From Nitrospinales bacterium (GTDB lineage Bacteria; Nitrospinota_A; UBA7883; JACRGQ01): a DNA stretch of 39,022 nucleotides. The notes under the pieces were generated by a model, which saw nothing but the letters and a program-made list of their open reading frames with translations, searched no databases and was not told the DNA's origin. The stretch lies in contig JAHFEJ010000006.1 of NCBI GenBank assembly GCA_023248535.1, positions 1 through 39,022 of the forward strand, read 5' to 3'. Below, in pieces: positions 1-16,090 of this stretch. A program made the position numbers and the translations under genes. Each line of letters begins with the position of its first letter. Position 1 is the first letter of the stretch.

Positions 1-133
1 GATGCCGGGCGACAACGTGACGATGACGGTCGAGCTCATTCACCCCATAGCGATGGAAAAGGAACTCCGGTTCGCCATCCGCGAAGGGGGCCGCACCGTG
101 GGCGCGGGCGTCGTCACCGAGATTATAGAGTAA
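1..133 (+). CDS. tuf: Elongation factor Tu, C-terminal end (partial)
   Basis: The window opens inside this gene, and only the last 43 complete codons before the TAA stop are present. The residues (start MPGDNV, then [14 protein letters not shown], end IIE) are the very conserved end of domain 3 of EF-Tu, the GTPase that delivers aminoacyl-tRNA to the ribosome. The RTVGAGVV stretch is a family hallmark. The next gene, rpmG, starts four bases after the stop, so the two are probably co-transcribed. The order tuf-rpmG-trnW-secE-nusG is the standard bacterial arrangement and supports the call. Confidence 0.95.
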   Translation, partial: MPGDNVTMTVELIHPIAMEKELRFAIREGGRTVGAGVVTEIIE

Positions 134-137
134 GACA

Positions 138-290
138 ATGAGAGAAGTGATTGGATTGCAGTGCGAGCCGTGCAAGCAGAAGAACTACACCACGACGCGC
201 AACAAGAAGCTGAAGCAGGAGAAATTGCAGACGAAGAAGTTCTGCCCTTTCTGCAGGGTGCATACGGTTCACAAGGAAACCAAGGTTTAA
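138..290 (+). CDS. rpmG: 50S ribosomal protein L33
   Basis: This 50-residue basic protein matches L33, a small component of the large ribosomal subunit. It has two CxxC pairs (Cys9/Cys12 and Cys36/Cys39), so it is the zinc-binding (C+) form rather than the cysteine-free paralogue that zinc-starved bacteria use. The start ATG lies four bases after the tuf stop. The conserved NYTTTRNK segment and the length agree with the family. Confidence 0.95.
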   Translation: MREVIGLQCEPCKQKNYTTTRNKKLKQEKLQTKKFCPFCRVHTVHKETKV

Positions 291-303
291 GGCGAAGACA
301 GAT

Positions 304-380
304 AGGCCAGTAGCTCTAACGGCTAGAGCACCGGACTCCAAATCCGGGTGTTGTGGGTTCGAATCCCTCCTGGCCTGCCA
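304..380 (+). tRNA. trnW: tRNA-Trp (CCA anticodon)
   Basis: A full cloverleaf can be folded. The acceptor stem AGGCCAG (304-310) pairs with CTGGCCT (370-376), the D arm is GCTC/GAGC, and the anticodon stem CCGGA/TCCGG encloses the loop CTCCAAA with anticodon CCA at 348-350. The T arm has the GTTCGAATC loop. The 3' CCA is encoded at 378-380. Placement of tRNA-Trp between rpmG and secE is common in bacteria. Confidence 0.97.
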
Positions 381-406
381 TATAACAAGGGAAAGGCGGA
401 TACGAA

Positions 407-613
407 GTGGCGGTAATGAAGACCAATCCGGTCCAGAGTGCGATGCAGTTCGTCAACGAGGCGAAGGGCGAACTCCGGAAAGTGACGTGGCCGACTAAAA
501 AGGAGACAACGGGGATCACCAGCGTGGTGATCATCGCGTGTGCCATCATGTGCGTATACCTCGGGGTGGTCGACTGGCTCCTCGCGGAATTGATTAAGTA
601 TCTGATCAGGTAG
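407..613 (+). CDS. secE: Preprotein translocase subunit SecE
   Basis: This 68-residue protein is the short, single-membrane-span form of SecE, which clamps SecY in the inner-membrane protein export channel. An amphipathic N-terminal part contains the conserved KGELRKVTWPT motif (about residues 20-30). One hydrophobic helix follows (about residues 39-66). The GTG start at 407 has purine-rich AAAGG about ten bases upstream. An in-frame ATG three codons downstream (416) is a possible alternative. nusG begins eight bases after the stop. Confidence 0.95.
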   Translation: MAVMKTNPVQSAMQFVNEAKGELRKVTWPTKKETTGITSVVIIACAIMCVYLGVVDWLLAELIKYLIR

Positions 614-620
614 GTGAAAA

Positions 621-1148
621 GTGGGTTTTAAATGGTATGTCATTCACACGTACTCGGGATTTGAGCACAAAGTGAAGACTTCCCTGAAGGAACAGTTTGC
701 CATGCATGGCATCAGCGACCGTTTGGGCGACATTCTGGTGCCGATGGAGGACGTGAAGGAATTTCGTAACGGCAAACAGCGGGTGACCTCGCGCAAGTTT
801 TTCCCCGGCTATGTGCTGATACAGCTTGATCTTAATGAGAAGGTGTTGATGGCGATCAAGGAGTCGCCGCGGGTTACCGGCTTTTTGGGCGGATCGACCC
901 CTACCCCGCTTTCCGACAAGGATGTTAAGAATTTGATGGACCAGATGGCTGGCACGGTGGAGAAGCCGCGGCCGAAGGTCGAGTTCTCGGTCGGCGATTC
1001 AGTCCGCGTGACCGATGGTCCGTTTACCCATTTCTCCGGCAGAATCGAGGAAGTGAATGCCGAACGCGGCAAAGTGAAGTTGATGGTATCCATCTTTGGG
1101 CGTGCGACGCCGGTGGAGCTTGATTTCCCCCAGATAGAGAAGGTGTAA
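621..1148 (+). CDS. nusG: Transcription termination/antitermination protein NusG
   Basis: The 175-residue protein has the two NusG domains. The N-terminal NGN domain starts with the typical WYVIHTYSG and binds the RNA polymerase clamp, suppressing pausing. The C-terminal KOW domain (about residues 120-175, with [12 protein letters not shown] and [13 protein letters not shown]) binds Rho or ribosomal protein S10. The gene starts with GTG shortly after secE, and secE-nusG is a near-universal pair. Length and domain order are ordinary. Confidence 0.97.
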   Translation: MGFKWYVIHTYSGFEHKVKTSLKEQFAMHGISDRLGDILVPMEDVKEFRNGKQRVTSRKFFPGYVLIQLDLNEKVLMAIKESPRVTGFLGGSTPTPLSDKDVKNLMDQMAGTVEKPRPKVEFSVGDSVRVTDGPFTHFSGRIEEVNAERGKVKLMVSIFGRATPVELDFPQIEKV

Positions 1149-1152
1149 CAAT

Positions 1153-1581
1153 ATGGCTCCCAAGAAAATAAAGGCCTTTATCAAGTTGCAGGTTCCCGCC
1201 GGCGCGGCGAATCCGGCCCCTCCCGTGGGACCGGCGCTTGGCCAGCACGGCGTGAACATCATGGAGTTCTGCAAGCAGTTTAACGCCGCCACGCAGGGTA
1301 AGGAAGGAATGATCATTCCGGTGGTGATTTCGGTGTACGAGGATCGCACGTTCTCGTTCATCATGAAGTCGCCGCCCGCCGCGGTGCTGCTTAAACGCGC
1401 CGCGGGGATCGTCAAAGGTTCCCCCGAGCCGCACAAAATTAAAGTGGGCAAAGTGAACCGGACTCAGATACGGGAAATCGCCCAAATGAAGATGCAGGAT
1501 ATGAATAGCTCCTCGGTGGAATCGGCAGCCCGCTGCATCGAAGGAACGGCGAAAAATATGGGCTTGGTAGTGGAGGAATGA
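1153..1581 (+). CDS. rplK: 50S ribosomal protein L11
   Basis: At 142 residues this is a full-length L11, which binds the GTPase-associated region of 23S rRNA at the base of the L7/L12 stalk. The proline-rich N-terminal region ([25 protein letters not shown]) and the C-terminal rRNA-binding domain ([13 protein letters not shown]) are clear. The start ATG is five bases after nusG. The rplA start follows one base after its stop, so translation is probably coupled. Confidence 0.98.
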   Translation: MAPKKIKAFIKLQVPAGAANPAPPVGPALGQHGVNIMEFCKQFNAATQGKEGMIIPVVISVYEDRTFSFIMKSPPAAVLLKRAAGIVKGSPEPHKIKVGKVNRTQIREIAQMKMQDMNSSSVESAARCIEGTAKNMGLVVEE

Positions 1582-1582
1582 A

Positions 1583-2290
1583 ATGCCCACAATAACCAAA
1601 AACAGGAAAAAAGCGGAAACGCGCCTGACGACGTTGAACAAAAAATGCTCCCTTGAACAGGCGATTGCCTTGGCCAAGGAGATAAAGTTTGCGAAGTTCG
1701 ACGAGACGGTCGATCTGGCAATCCGTCTTGGCGTGGATCCGAGCAAGGCAGACCAGATGGTGCGCGGCTCGGTGGTTCTTCCGGGCGGCACCGGCAAGAA
1801 GGTGCGGATTGTCGTGTTTGCCAAGGGCGAAAAAGAGATTGAAGCCAAGAATGCGGGCGCCGATTTTGTCGGCAGCGATGATCTTGTGCAGAAGATACAG
1901 GGCGGCTGGCTGGATTTCGACGTGGCCGTCGCCACGCCGGACATGATGGGCGCCGTCGGTAAAGTGGGTAAAGTGCTTGGACCGCGCGGCCTGATGCCGA
2001 ACCCCAAGTCCGGCACTGTAACATTCGATCTCAACAGGGCCATCGCCGAAATTCGGTCGGGCCGGGTTGAGTTCCGCGCCGACAAGGCCGGGGTGGTTCA
2101 TGCGCCTATCGGCAAGTCGAGCTTCGACAAAGACGCCTTGCTTAAGAACGCGATGGCGGTGCTTGAAACAATCGTCCGTATGAAACCGTCCACGGCGAAA
2201 GGAACCTATGTCAAGTCCATTTCCCTCTCCACCACGATGGGGCCGGGAATCAAGGTTGACGAGGCCGTCGCTGTCGGGTTGGCTGGTTAA
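1583..2290 (+). CDS. rplA: 50S ribosomal protein L1
   Basis: The 235-residue product is full-length L1, the protein of the mobile L1 stalk near the E site of the large subunit. In many bacteria it also represses translation of the rplK-rplA mRNA. The family signature around residues 120-150 ([25 protein letters not shown]) is intact. It lies one base downstream of rplK and is followed by rplJ, the conserved order. Confidence 0.98.
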   Translation: MPTITKNRKKAETRLTTLNKKCSLEQAIALAKEIKFAKFDETVDLAIRLGVDPSKADQMVRGSVVLPGGTGKKVRIVVFAKGEKEIEAKNAGADFVGSDDLVQKIQGGWLDFDVAVATPDMMGAVGKVGKVLGPRGLMPNPKSGTVTFDLNRAIAEIRSGRVEFRADKAGVVHAPIGKSSFDKDALLKNAMAVLETIVRMKPSTAKGTYVKSISLSTTMGPGIKVDEAVAVGLAG

Positions 2291-2305
2291 ACGAGAGGTG
2301 GTGTC

Positions 2306-3223
2306 ATGCCTACAATGGAAAAAGAGAAACAGGTAGCCGAGCTTAGGGAACGGTTTTCCCGCGCGGTGAGCGTGGTGGGGGCCGAGTTCCGCGGCGTGAA
2401 GGCGGGCGATATGGATGCCATCCGCGCGAAGCTTCGCGTGGAAAAGGTGGAGATCAAGATCGCGAAAAACAGGCTTGCCAGGATCGCGGCCAAGGGAACG
2501 CCGTTCGAGGTTATGGCCGAGAAGTTCACCGGGCCGATGTCGCTGGCGTTCAGCTATGAAAGCGAAGTGGCGGCGGCGAAACTGGTGAGCGAGTACGCCA
2601 AAAAGGAAAATTCCCTTGTGTTGGTTGGCGGCGTCGTTGGCGGTCAGTACTACGGCGCGGATCAGATCAAGCGGATCGGCGCTTTACCCGGCAGGGATGT
2701 GCTGCGCGCCATGCTGTTGAGCACGATGCTGGGGGGACCCCGCAGTTTCGTCAGCGTTCTCAATGGCGCATTACGGAAATTTGCGTATTTGCTAAATGCG
2801 CTTAAGGAAAAGAAAGAAAATAACCCGGATTCCATAGGAGGTCAGGAAATGTCCAACGTAACATCAGAAGATATCAAGAGCTATCTCAACAACCTTTCGG
2901 TCCTGCAACTCGTCGAGTTGACCAAGTCGCTTGAAGAAGCGTGGGGCGTGAGCGCCGCCGCTCCGGCAGCCGCCGTGGCAGCTCCGGCAGCCGCCGCCGC
3001 CGCCGAGGAGAAGACCGAATTCAACGTCGTTCTTACCAACGCGGGCGACAAGAAGATACAGGTGATCAAGGTTGTGCGCGAAGCCACCGGACTTGGCCTG
3101 AAAGAAGCCAAGGATCTCGTTGATGGCGCTCCGAAAAACGTCAAGGAGAAGATCAAGAAGGACGAAGCCGAGAAGTTGAAAAAACTTCTGGAAGAGTCCG
3201 GAGCGACTGTTGAGATTAAGTAA
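2306..3223 (+). CDS. rplJ: Ribosomal protein L10 fused in frame to L7/L12 (no rplJ stop)
   Basis: The reading frame that opens with L10 (MPTMEKEKQ, about residues 1-172) never meets a stop. It continues through a short linker, [10 protein letters not shown], into a complete L7/L12 beginning at Met182, for 305 residues in all. L10 anchors several L7/L12 copies on the ribosome stalk, and the two are normally separate proteins from adjacent genes. A TAA triplet sits one frame off at 2821-2823, directly after the A-rich run that ends L10. One extra A there would end L10 at about 172 residues, a normal length. The open frame is certain from the sequence. Whether it is a real fusion, a recent one-base deletion or an assembly error cannot be told here. 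Confidence 0.85.
   Translation: MPTMEKEKQVAELRERFSRAVSVVGAEFRGVKAGDMDAIRAKLRVEKVEIKIAKNRLARIAAKGTPFEVMAEKFTGPMSLAFSYESEVAAAKLVSEYAKKENSLVLVGGVVGGQYYGADQIKRIGALPGRDVLRAMLLSTMLGGPRSFVSVLNGALRKFAYLLNALKEKKENNPDSIGGQEMSNVTSEDIKSYLNNLSVLQLVELTKSLEEAWGVSAAAPAAAVAAPAAAAAAEEKTEFNVVLTNAGDKKIQVIKVVREATGLGLKEAKDLVDGAPKNVKEKIKKDEAEKLKKLLEESGATVEIK
2849..3223 (+). CDS. rplL: 50S ribosomal protein L7/L12 (internal start within the fused frame)
   Basis: A complete 124-residue L7/L12 can be initiated at ATG 2849. It has a perfect AGGAGG at 2836-2841 with seven bases of spacing, the strongest ribosome-binding site in this block. The N-terminal dimerisation domain (about 1-32) binds L10. An Ala/Pro-rich hinge follows, then the C-terminal domain that recruits translation factors ([27 protein letters not shown]). 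Because the ribosome needs several free copies, independent initiation here is probably essential even if L10 is translated into it. Confidence 0.9.
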   Translation: MSNVTSEDIKSYLNNLSVLQLVELTKSLEEAWGVSAAAPAAAVAAPAAAAAAEEKTEFNVVLTNAGDKKIQVIKVVREATGLGLKEAKDLVDGAPKNVKEKIKKDEAEKLKKLLEESGATVEIK

Positions 3224-3260
3224 CCCGGCAACCCGGATACTTAATTTCAATGCTGTCTGT

Positions 3261-3303
3261 GACGCGGGGCGCTCTCGGTGCGCCCCCGCGTCTATTTTTA
3301 TTT
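3261..3303 (+). terminator. Hairpin with T-rich tail between rplL and rpoB (attenuator candidate)
   Basis: GACGCGGGGCGC (3261-3272) pairs with GCGCCCCCGCGTC (3280-3292), leaving one bulged C. The T-rich tail TATTTTTATTT follows. This fits a partial terminator that sets rpoBC expression below that of the ribosomal genes, as the rplL-rpoB attenuator does in E. coli. The function is inferred from position. Confidence 0.7.
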
Positions 3304-3332
3304 AAATAACCAGAGCCGGGAGGCGTGTGCTT

Positions 3333-7388
<4,056 letters not shown>

Positions 7389-7402
7389 GGAGGAACTAGC
7401 AA

Positions 7403-11506
<4,104 letters not shown>

Positions 11507-11528
11507 GTTCGCGTTATGTTATAAATCA

Positions 11529-11566
11529 CGGCCCCTTGGAGCGATCCAAGGGGCCGTTTTCTTTTT
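11529..11566 (+). terminator. Rho-independent terminator of the rpoBC operon
   Basis: A perfect 12-bp stem, CGGCCCCTTGGA (11529-11540) with TCCAAGGGGCCG (11545-11556), closes on a GCGA tetraloop. TTTTCTTTTT follows. It ends the long ribosomal protein/RNA polymerase transcript. It lies between convergent genes, but its T tract serves the plus strand. Confidence 0.95.
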
Positions 11567-11601
11567 AATGCGGCGGAAATATCCCGGTAAAATCCGGTTT
11601 C

Positions 11602-12216
11602 TTATTCCTGCGCGAACTGCACGCGCCGATTTAAGGCCCAGGCATTTTCGTTGTGGCCGGTATCCGCCGGCCGTTCCTCGCCATAGCTTATGGTGTGAAG
11701 CTGTGCCTCGCTCACCCCCAGGGACACCAGATATTTTTTTACCGACGCGGCCCGGCGTTGACCTAAGGCCAAATTGTATTCCTCGCTGCCGCGCTCATCG
11801 CAATGGCCTTCCACCACCACGTTGGTTGATGTGTGGTTCTTTATTGCGGCTGCATCATGTTCAAGCGGTGCGCGGAAATTCGGCTTGATGTCATATTTGT
11901 CAAAGTCGAAATAAGCCTTTCCAAACTTTTCTGGATGCAGGGCATTGGCGGTTGCGATTTTGGCAGCCTCTTCCACCTTCAATTTATCGAGTTCCAATTG
12001 TTTCTGACGCTCGGCCTCCGCGGCTTCTTGACGCTTCATATCCTGCATATCCGGGGCTTGCGCCGTTGCGGCTTTTTCCGCGTCTGGGCTGGCTTCAGCG
12101 GCGCGGTTTGCGCTGGGGCCGACGGCAGCTTTTTCCTTTGATGCGCACGCGGTCACACCGCCTATCATCAAAAGGGTTAATGAAATGGCGTAGAGATTCC
12201 TGCTGAAAGGATGCAT
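11602..12216 (-). CDS. pal: Peptidoglycan-associated lipoprotein Pal (OmpA domain)
   Basis: The 204-residue product starts with a lipoprotein signal peptide (MHPFSRNLYAISLTLLM) and a lipobox ending VTAC. An Ala/Lys/Glu-rich coiled linker follows. The C-terminal OmpA-like peptidoglycan-binding domain has YFDFDKYDI, VVVEGHCDERGSEEYNLALGQRRA and SYGEERP. Pal ties the outer membrane to peptidoglycan within the Tol-Pal system. The ATG at 12216 is chosen because GGAGAT lies just upstream and the signal peptide begins there. A longer in-frame start nine codons upstream would spoil it. No tol genes are adjacent. Confidence 0.93.
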   Translation of the reverse strand: MHPFSRNLYAISLTLLMIGGVTACASKEKAAVGPSANRAAEASPDAEKAATAQAPDMQDMKRQEAAEAERQKQLELDKLKVEEAAKIATANALHPEKFGKAYFDFDKYDIKPNFRAPLEHDAAAIKNHTSTNVVVEGHCDERGSEEYNLALGQRRAASVKKYLVSLGVSEAQLHTISYGEERPADTGHNENAWALNRRVQFAQE

Positions 12217-12500
12217 AAACACATCTCCAATAAAAATTGCCAATAAATGCGGTGCCGGCTTGAACGCACCAAACCGACAACATGGGCTCCGTAGAATTTG
12301 TTTAGGAGGAGGAACGGGGCGGGATTACGGTCCGAGGGCGAACCAGAGGGGGCTTTCGGGGCGGTGGAAACCCGCTTCGTTCAAAAGAGTTTTTCTGAAA
12401 AACAGTACGGCCCGCCCCACCACTTTGCCGTTAAAAGAGCGAAGCGTTGCGGCGAAAGTGATTAAAATGACGACGGGAAAAACAGCAAAAAGAGCTTGCA

Positions 12501-12581
12501 GCAAGTCAATGTCCAGAACCGCCTGGAACCAGTCAAAGTCCAAAAGTGCCTGTAACCAGTCAAAGTCCAGAAGCAACGGCA
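12501..12581. repeat. 27-bp tandem repeat, three copies
   Basis: Three diverged 27-base units occupy 12501-12527, 12528-12554 and 12555-12581. They share the core AGTCAAAGTCCA. The unit length is a multiple of three, and the minus strand reads LDFDWLQAL, LDFDWFQAV and LDIDLLQAL across them, so a coding role is possible but unproven. Confidence 0.75.
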
Positions 12582-12702
12582 GGTCACACATTGCAAACTT
12601 AATCATACGGGCGATTCTATAACAGCGCCTGCAGACCCGCAAGCCCATCCGGAAGAAATGCGGGTGAAATAGGGAGAAATACATTGCGGCGGTCATGTTC
12701 AA

Positions 12703-12731
12703 TTGATTATCATGACAGTTCCACACAGAAT
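12703..12731 (+). promoter_or_regulatory. Possible sigma70 promoter for the CLC gene
   Basis: TTGATT (12703-12708) and CAGAAT (12726-12731) are separated by 17 bases. The start codon of the CLC gene lies 36 bases downstream. The -10 match is only moderate. Confidence 0.3.
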
Positions 12732-12766
12732 CTTGCCCATACCGGGACGCAAAGGCTGGGAGGCAA

Positions 12767-14530
12767 ATGTTTCGTCATACACTGAAACGGGTTGCGCGAG
12801 GGGCGCTGGAATCGCTCCGGCGGGTGTTCATGCAGGAACACGTCTTCATGGTGGTGGTGGCGTGTGTGATCGGCTATTTCACCGGCTTATGCGCCGTCAT
12901 TTTCAAATGGATGATCCAAGGGGTGCATCTGGTATTTCTCAAGGAATTTTTCAACCGGGCTTCCACCGGTTCTTCGCTCTGGTTGTTGCTGGTTCCGGTT
13001 TCCGTGGGGCTGGGAGGCCTGATTGTCGGCCTGTTAAACCATTATTTCAATCCCAGCCGTGAAGGGGGCGGCCTGGCCGAACCGATGAAGTGGGCCGCCG
13101 TCGATCAGGGGCGGGTGCCGAAACACATAATCTGGTTCCGCCCCATCGCTTCCGCCTTCACCATCGGCAGTGGCGGCTCGGCGGGGCGCGAAGCCCCCAC
13201 CGTGCAGATCGGCGCCGCGGTCGGCTCACTGGTAAGCGGCATCATGAAAGCATCGTCGGAACGGCGGCGGCTTCTGATGGGATGCGGCTCGGCCGGGGCC
13301 ATCGCGGCGTCATTCAATGCCCCCCTCGGCGGCATTGTCTTCGCCCTCGAAGTCGTGCTCGGCGATTTCAACATTAAAGTCTTTTCGCCGCTTATTTTCT
13401 CGTCGGTGATCGCCACTGTCACGGCGCGCCATCTGGAGGGGGATGTTCCCGCGTTCAAATTGCCCGCCTACACGCTGGTGTCCACGGTGGAAATCCTTTT
13501 TTTCATCATCTTGGGCCTGGCCGCGGGCCTTGTGGCGGCGTTGTTTTACAAAACTTACCTCGATATTGGCGACAAATTCAAAAAGCTGAAAATACACCCG
13601 ATCCTGCTGCCGGCCGTGGGCGGAGTGCTGGCCGGATCGTTCGGCATTTTCTATCCCGATGCGTTGGGCAGCGGGTATGACGGTATGAACAAGGTGTTGA
13701 ACGGCCAGATGCTGTGGCATATGGCGCTGCTTTTGGTATTCGTGAAAATATTGCTCTCCGGCCTGACGCTCGGATCGGGCGGATCGGGGGGGTTATATGG
13801 CCCCTCCCTTTTCATCGGCAGCATGGTGGGGGGCGCGTTCGGGGCGCTGCTCAATTACTTTTTTCCCGGTTTGACGGGCTCCGCCGGCTCCTACGCATTA
13901 GTCGGGATGGGAGCCGTGATGAGCGCCGTTGGCCACATGCCGATGACGAATATCCTGATGACGTTCGAGCTCACGAACAGTTACCAGATCGTTGTGCCGA
14001 TCATGGTCGCTTGCATCTCAGCCACGGTGGCGTACGCCTTTTTCTGCAAGAACTCATTGGACGTGGAGATCCTGAGGCGGATGGGGATCAATATCTGGCA
14101 GGGGCGCGAATCATCCATCATGGGCTCGCTTTTTGTGCGCGATGTCATGAATACGGAGTTCGACGTTCTGCGGGAAGATACCTGCTTTCGCGACATTCTC
14201 GGCATCATGGCCAAATCGAAGGCGTATTATTTCCCCTGTGTAAATGCCGAAGGGCGGATGACCGGCATTATCTCGGTGCAGGACATCCGCCAATTCATGC
14301 TGGATGAGGAATTGGCCGACGTGGTGGTGGCCAAAGACATGGCGGCGCAGAAGGTGCTCTTCCTCATGCCGGATGACAACCTTAACGATGCGCTGGAAAA
14401 GTTCTCGCTACGCGATCTTGACGAATTGCCGGTGGTGGCGGACCCGGAAAAGAAAATCGCGGTGGGCATGCTCCGGCGCAAGGACGTTATCACCGCTTAC
14501 AAGAAGGCGGTGATACAGGCTTCGGCATAA
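12767..14530 (+). CDS. CLC-family chloride channel or antiporter with C-terminal CBS pair
   Basis: The 587-residue membrane protein has the CLC fold signatures. GSGGSAGREAPTVQIG carries the gating glutamate (Glu142, equivalent to Glu148 of E. coli ClcA). GSGGSGGLYGPSLFIGSMVGG supplies the second pore-lining loop. About ten hydrophobic segments cover residues 25-440. Two CBS domains (about 455-585, starting MGSLFVRDVM) probably sense nucleotides. The first chloride-selectivity loop, GSGIP in classic members, reads GGGLAEP here, so ion preference and mechanism are uncertain. GGGAGG lies a few bases before the ATG. It is not obviously linked to the fumarase operon downstream. Confidence 0.88.
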   Translation: MFRHTLKRVARGALESLRRVFMQEHVFMVVVACVIGYFTGLCAVIFKWMIQGVHLVFLKEFFNRASTGSSLWLLLVPVSVGLGGLIVGLLNHYFNPSREGGGLAEPMKWAAVDQGRVPKHIIWFRPIASAFTIGSGGSAGREAPTVQIGAAVGSLVSGIMKASSERRRLLMGCGSAGAIAASFNAPLGGIVFALEVVLGDFNIKVFSPLIFSSVIATVTARHLEGDVPAFKLPAYTLVSTVEILFFIILGLAAGLVAALFYKTYLDIGDKFKKLKIHPILLPAVGGVLAGSFGIFYPDALGSGYDGMNKVLNGQMLWHMALLLVFVKILLSGLTLGSGGSGGLYGPSLFIGSMVGGAFGALLNYFFPGLTGSAGSYALVGMGAVMSAVGHMPMTNILMTFELTNSYQIVVPIMVACISATVAYAFFCKNSLDVEILRRMGINIWQGRESSIMGSLFVRDVMNTEFDVLREDTCFRDILGIMAKSKAYYFPCVNAEGRMTGIISVQDIRQFMLDEELADVVVAKDMAAQKVLFLMPDDNLNDALEKFSLRDLDELPVVADPEKKIAVGMLRRKDVITAYKKAVIQASA

Positions 14531-14690
14531 CATCCGAATCGGAGGGAGGCGCGCATGTGCCGTGGAAGTGGGATCATTTACCGCCTTTCTCCGCAGCGGG
14601 CGCGGCGAAAAAACACTCGACTTCCCTTGCTGGTTTGGGGATAATAACCCCTTCAAGTCCAACGACTTTAATGTTTTTTGGGAGCCGATC

Positions 14691-15530
14691 TTGAGAACGA
14701 TTCATTCAAATGCCATCATCGCCGTGGTTAAAAAGATGGTGATGGGGGCCAACTACGATCTCGGTGATGATGTCATCCGCGCCTTTGAAAAAGGGCTTAA
14801 ACAGGAGGCCTCGCCGGTCGGCAGGGCGGTTCTTAACACCCTTATCGAAAATGCCCGCATCGCCCACGACGAGCAGGTGCCGATCTGCCAGGACACCGGT
14901 ATGGCAGTTTTTTTTGTGGAGATGGGGCAGGATGTTCATATTGAGGGAGCATTGCTGCAGGACGCAATCGACGAAGGGGTACGGCAAGGCTATAAAGACG
15001 GTTACCTCCGCAAGTCGATCTGCGACCCGTTCACGCGGAAGAACACCGGCGACAATACCCCCGCGGTTGTGATTCTTGACGTGGTGGCTGGGGATGCGCT
15101 GAAAATAACCGCCGCGCCCAAGGGGGGCGGCAGCGAAAACATGAGCCGCCTGACGATGTTGGCTCCCAGCGCTGGCAAGAAGGGGATCGTTGATTTTGTA
15201 GTGAAGCGTTGCGAAGAGGCCGGCAGCAATCCCTGTCCGCCGGTCATCGTGGGGGTGGGCATCGGCGGATCGGCCGAGAAGTGCATGATTTTGGCGAAAA
15301 AGGCGTTGCTCCGCCATGTGGGGGAGCCGAGTCCCGATCCGGAGCTGGCGGCGCTTGAGGCGGAAATGCTGGAGAAGATCAACGCCCTGGGCATGGGTCC
15401 GCAGGGGCTTGGCGGTACGACCTACGCGTTGGCGGTGCACGTTGAAAAGCACCCGTGCCATATCGCCTCGCTCCCGCTTGCGGTAAACATCTGCTGCCAC
15501 GCCAGCAGGCATAAAGAGGCGGTGCTCTAA
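14691..15530 (+). CDS. Fumarate hydratase class I, alpha subunit
   Basis: The 279-residue protein is the N-terminal half of the two-subunit, oxygen-sensitive [4Fe-4S] fumarase, which interconverts fumarate and malate. The three cluster cysteines lie in the motifs CQDTGM, CDPFTRKNTGDNTP and, toward the end, the stretch between CPPVIVGVGIGGS and EKC. APKGGGSEN is also typical. TTG at 14691 is chosen as start because the family begins (M)RTIH and GGGAGC lies five bases upstream. A GTG at 14562 would add 43 residues with no family similarity. Its stop overlaps the start of the beta subunit as TAATG. Confidence 0.93.
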   Translation: MRTIHSNAIIAVVKKMVMGANYDLGDDVIRAFEKGLKQEASPVGRAVLNTLIENARIAHDEQVPICQDTGMAVFFVEMGQDVHIEGALLQDAIDEGVRQGYKDGYLRKSICDPFTRKNTGDNTPAVVILDVVAGDALKITAAPKGGGSENMSRLTMLAPSAGKKGIVDFVVKRCEEAGSNPCPPVIVGVGIGGSAEKCMILAKKALLRHVGEPSPDPELAALEAEMLEKINALGMGPQGLGGTTYALAVHVEKHPCHIASLPLAVNICCHASRHKEAVL

Positions 15531-16090
15531 TGGCGAACGAAATCAAAATCACGGCCCCGCTTGATGACGCCGCGGTGGCGAAGCTCAAGGCGGGGGATCA
15601 AGTATCGATCACCGGGGTTATTTACACCGCGCGGGATACGGCCCACAAACGTCTGGTGGACGCACTCGACGCTGGACAGCCGCTGCCGTTTGACATGAAT
15701 GGACAGGTTATCTATTATGTCGGCCCATCTCCGGCGAAACCGGGCAAAGTAATCGGTTCCGCCGGTCCCACCACGAGCTACCGTATGGATCTTTATGCCG
15801 AGCGGCTTATGGAAAAAGGGATGAAGGGGATGATCGGTAAAGGAATGCGGGACAAAAAGGTCATTGAAGCGATGAAGAAACACAAGTGCGTCTACTTCGC
15901 CGCCATCGGCGGGGCCGCCGCGCTCATCGCCCGTTCCATCAAAGCCGTCGAAATTATCGCGTATGAAGACCTCGGCCCCGAAGCGGTGCGCCGCATGGAA
16001 GTCGAGGATTTCAAAGCGGTGGTCATCAATGACATTTACGGCAACGACCTATATGATATAGGAAAGGCGCAATACAGGGTGGCTAAATGA
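15530..16090 (+). CDS. Fumarate hydratase class I, beta subunit
   Basis: The 186-residue product is the C-terminal, substrate-binding half of the split class I fumarase. It contains [17 protein letters not shown], the GPTTSYRMD loop and [13 protein letters not shown], all typical of the beta subunit. The start overlaps the alpha stop by one base, and its own stop overlaps the next start as ATGA, so the five genes from 14691 to 19666 are probably translated as a coupled operon. In single-chain fumarases these two parts are fused. Here they are separate, as in many anaerobes and archaea. Confidence 0.95.
   Translation: MANEIKITAPLDDAAVAKLKAGDQVSITGVIYTARDTAHKRLVDALDAGQPLPFDMNGQVIYYVGPSPAKPGKVIGSAGPTTSYRMDLYAERLMEKGMKGMIGKGMRDKKVIEAMKKHKCVYFAAIGGAAALIARSIKAVEIIAYEDLGPEAVRRMEVEDFKAVVINDIYGNDLYDIGKAQYRVAK

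Larger units (their letters stand above)
12217..12766. other. 550-bp region without a convincing gene
   Basis: No frame here has both a good start signal and a recognisable product. A minus-strand frame (12325-12726, 133 codons) encodes three 9-residue repeats (pattern LDFDWLQAL) inside otherwise featureless sequence, without a ribosome-binding site. A plus-strand frame over the same area has none either. The right-hand end carries a possible promoter for the CLC gene (12703-12731). The left-hand end should contain the pal promoter, which I could not place with confidence. Confidence 0.6.

Noticed and set aside
12739-12766. GGGACGCAAAGGC before the CLC gene, recalling the core of the c-di-GMP-I riboswitch
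   Set aside because: The first half of the riboswitch (GGCAAACC-like segment) and the P3 stem are absent, and the start codon follows too closely for a full aptamer.
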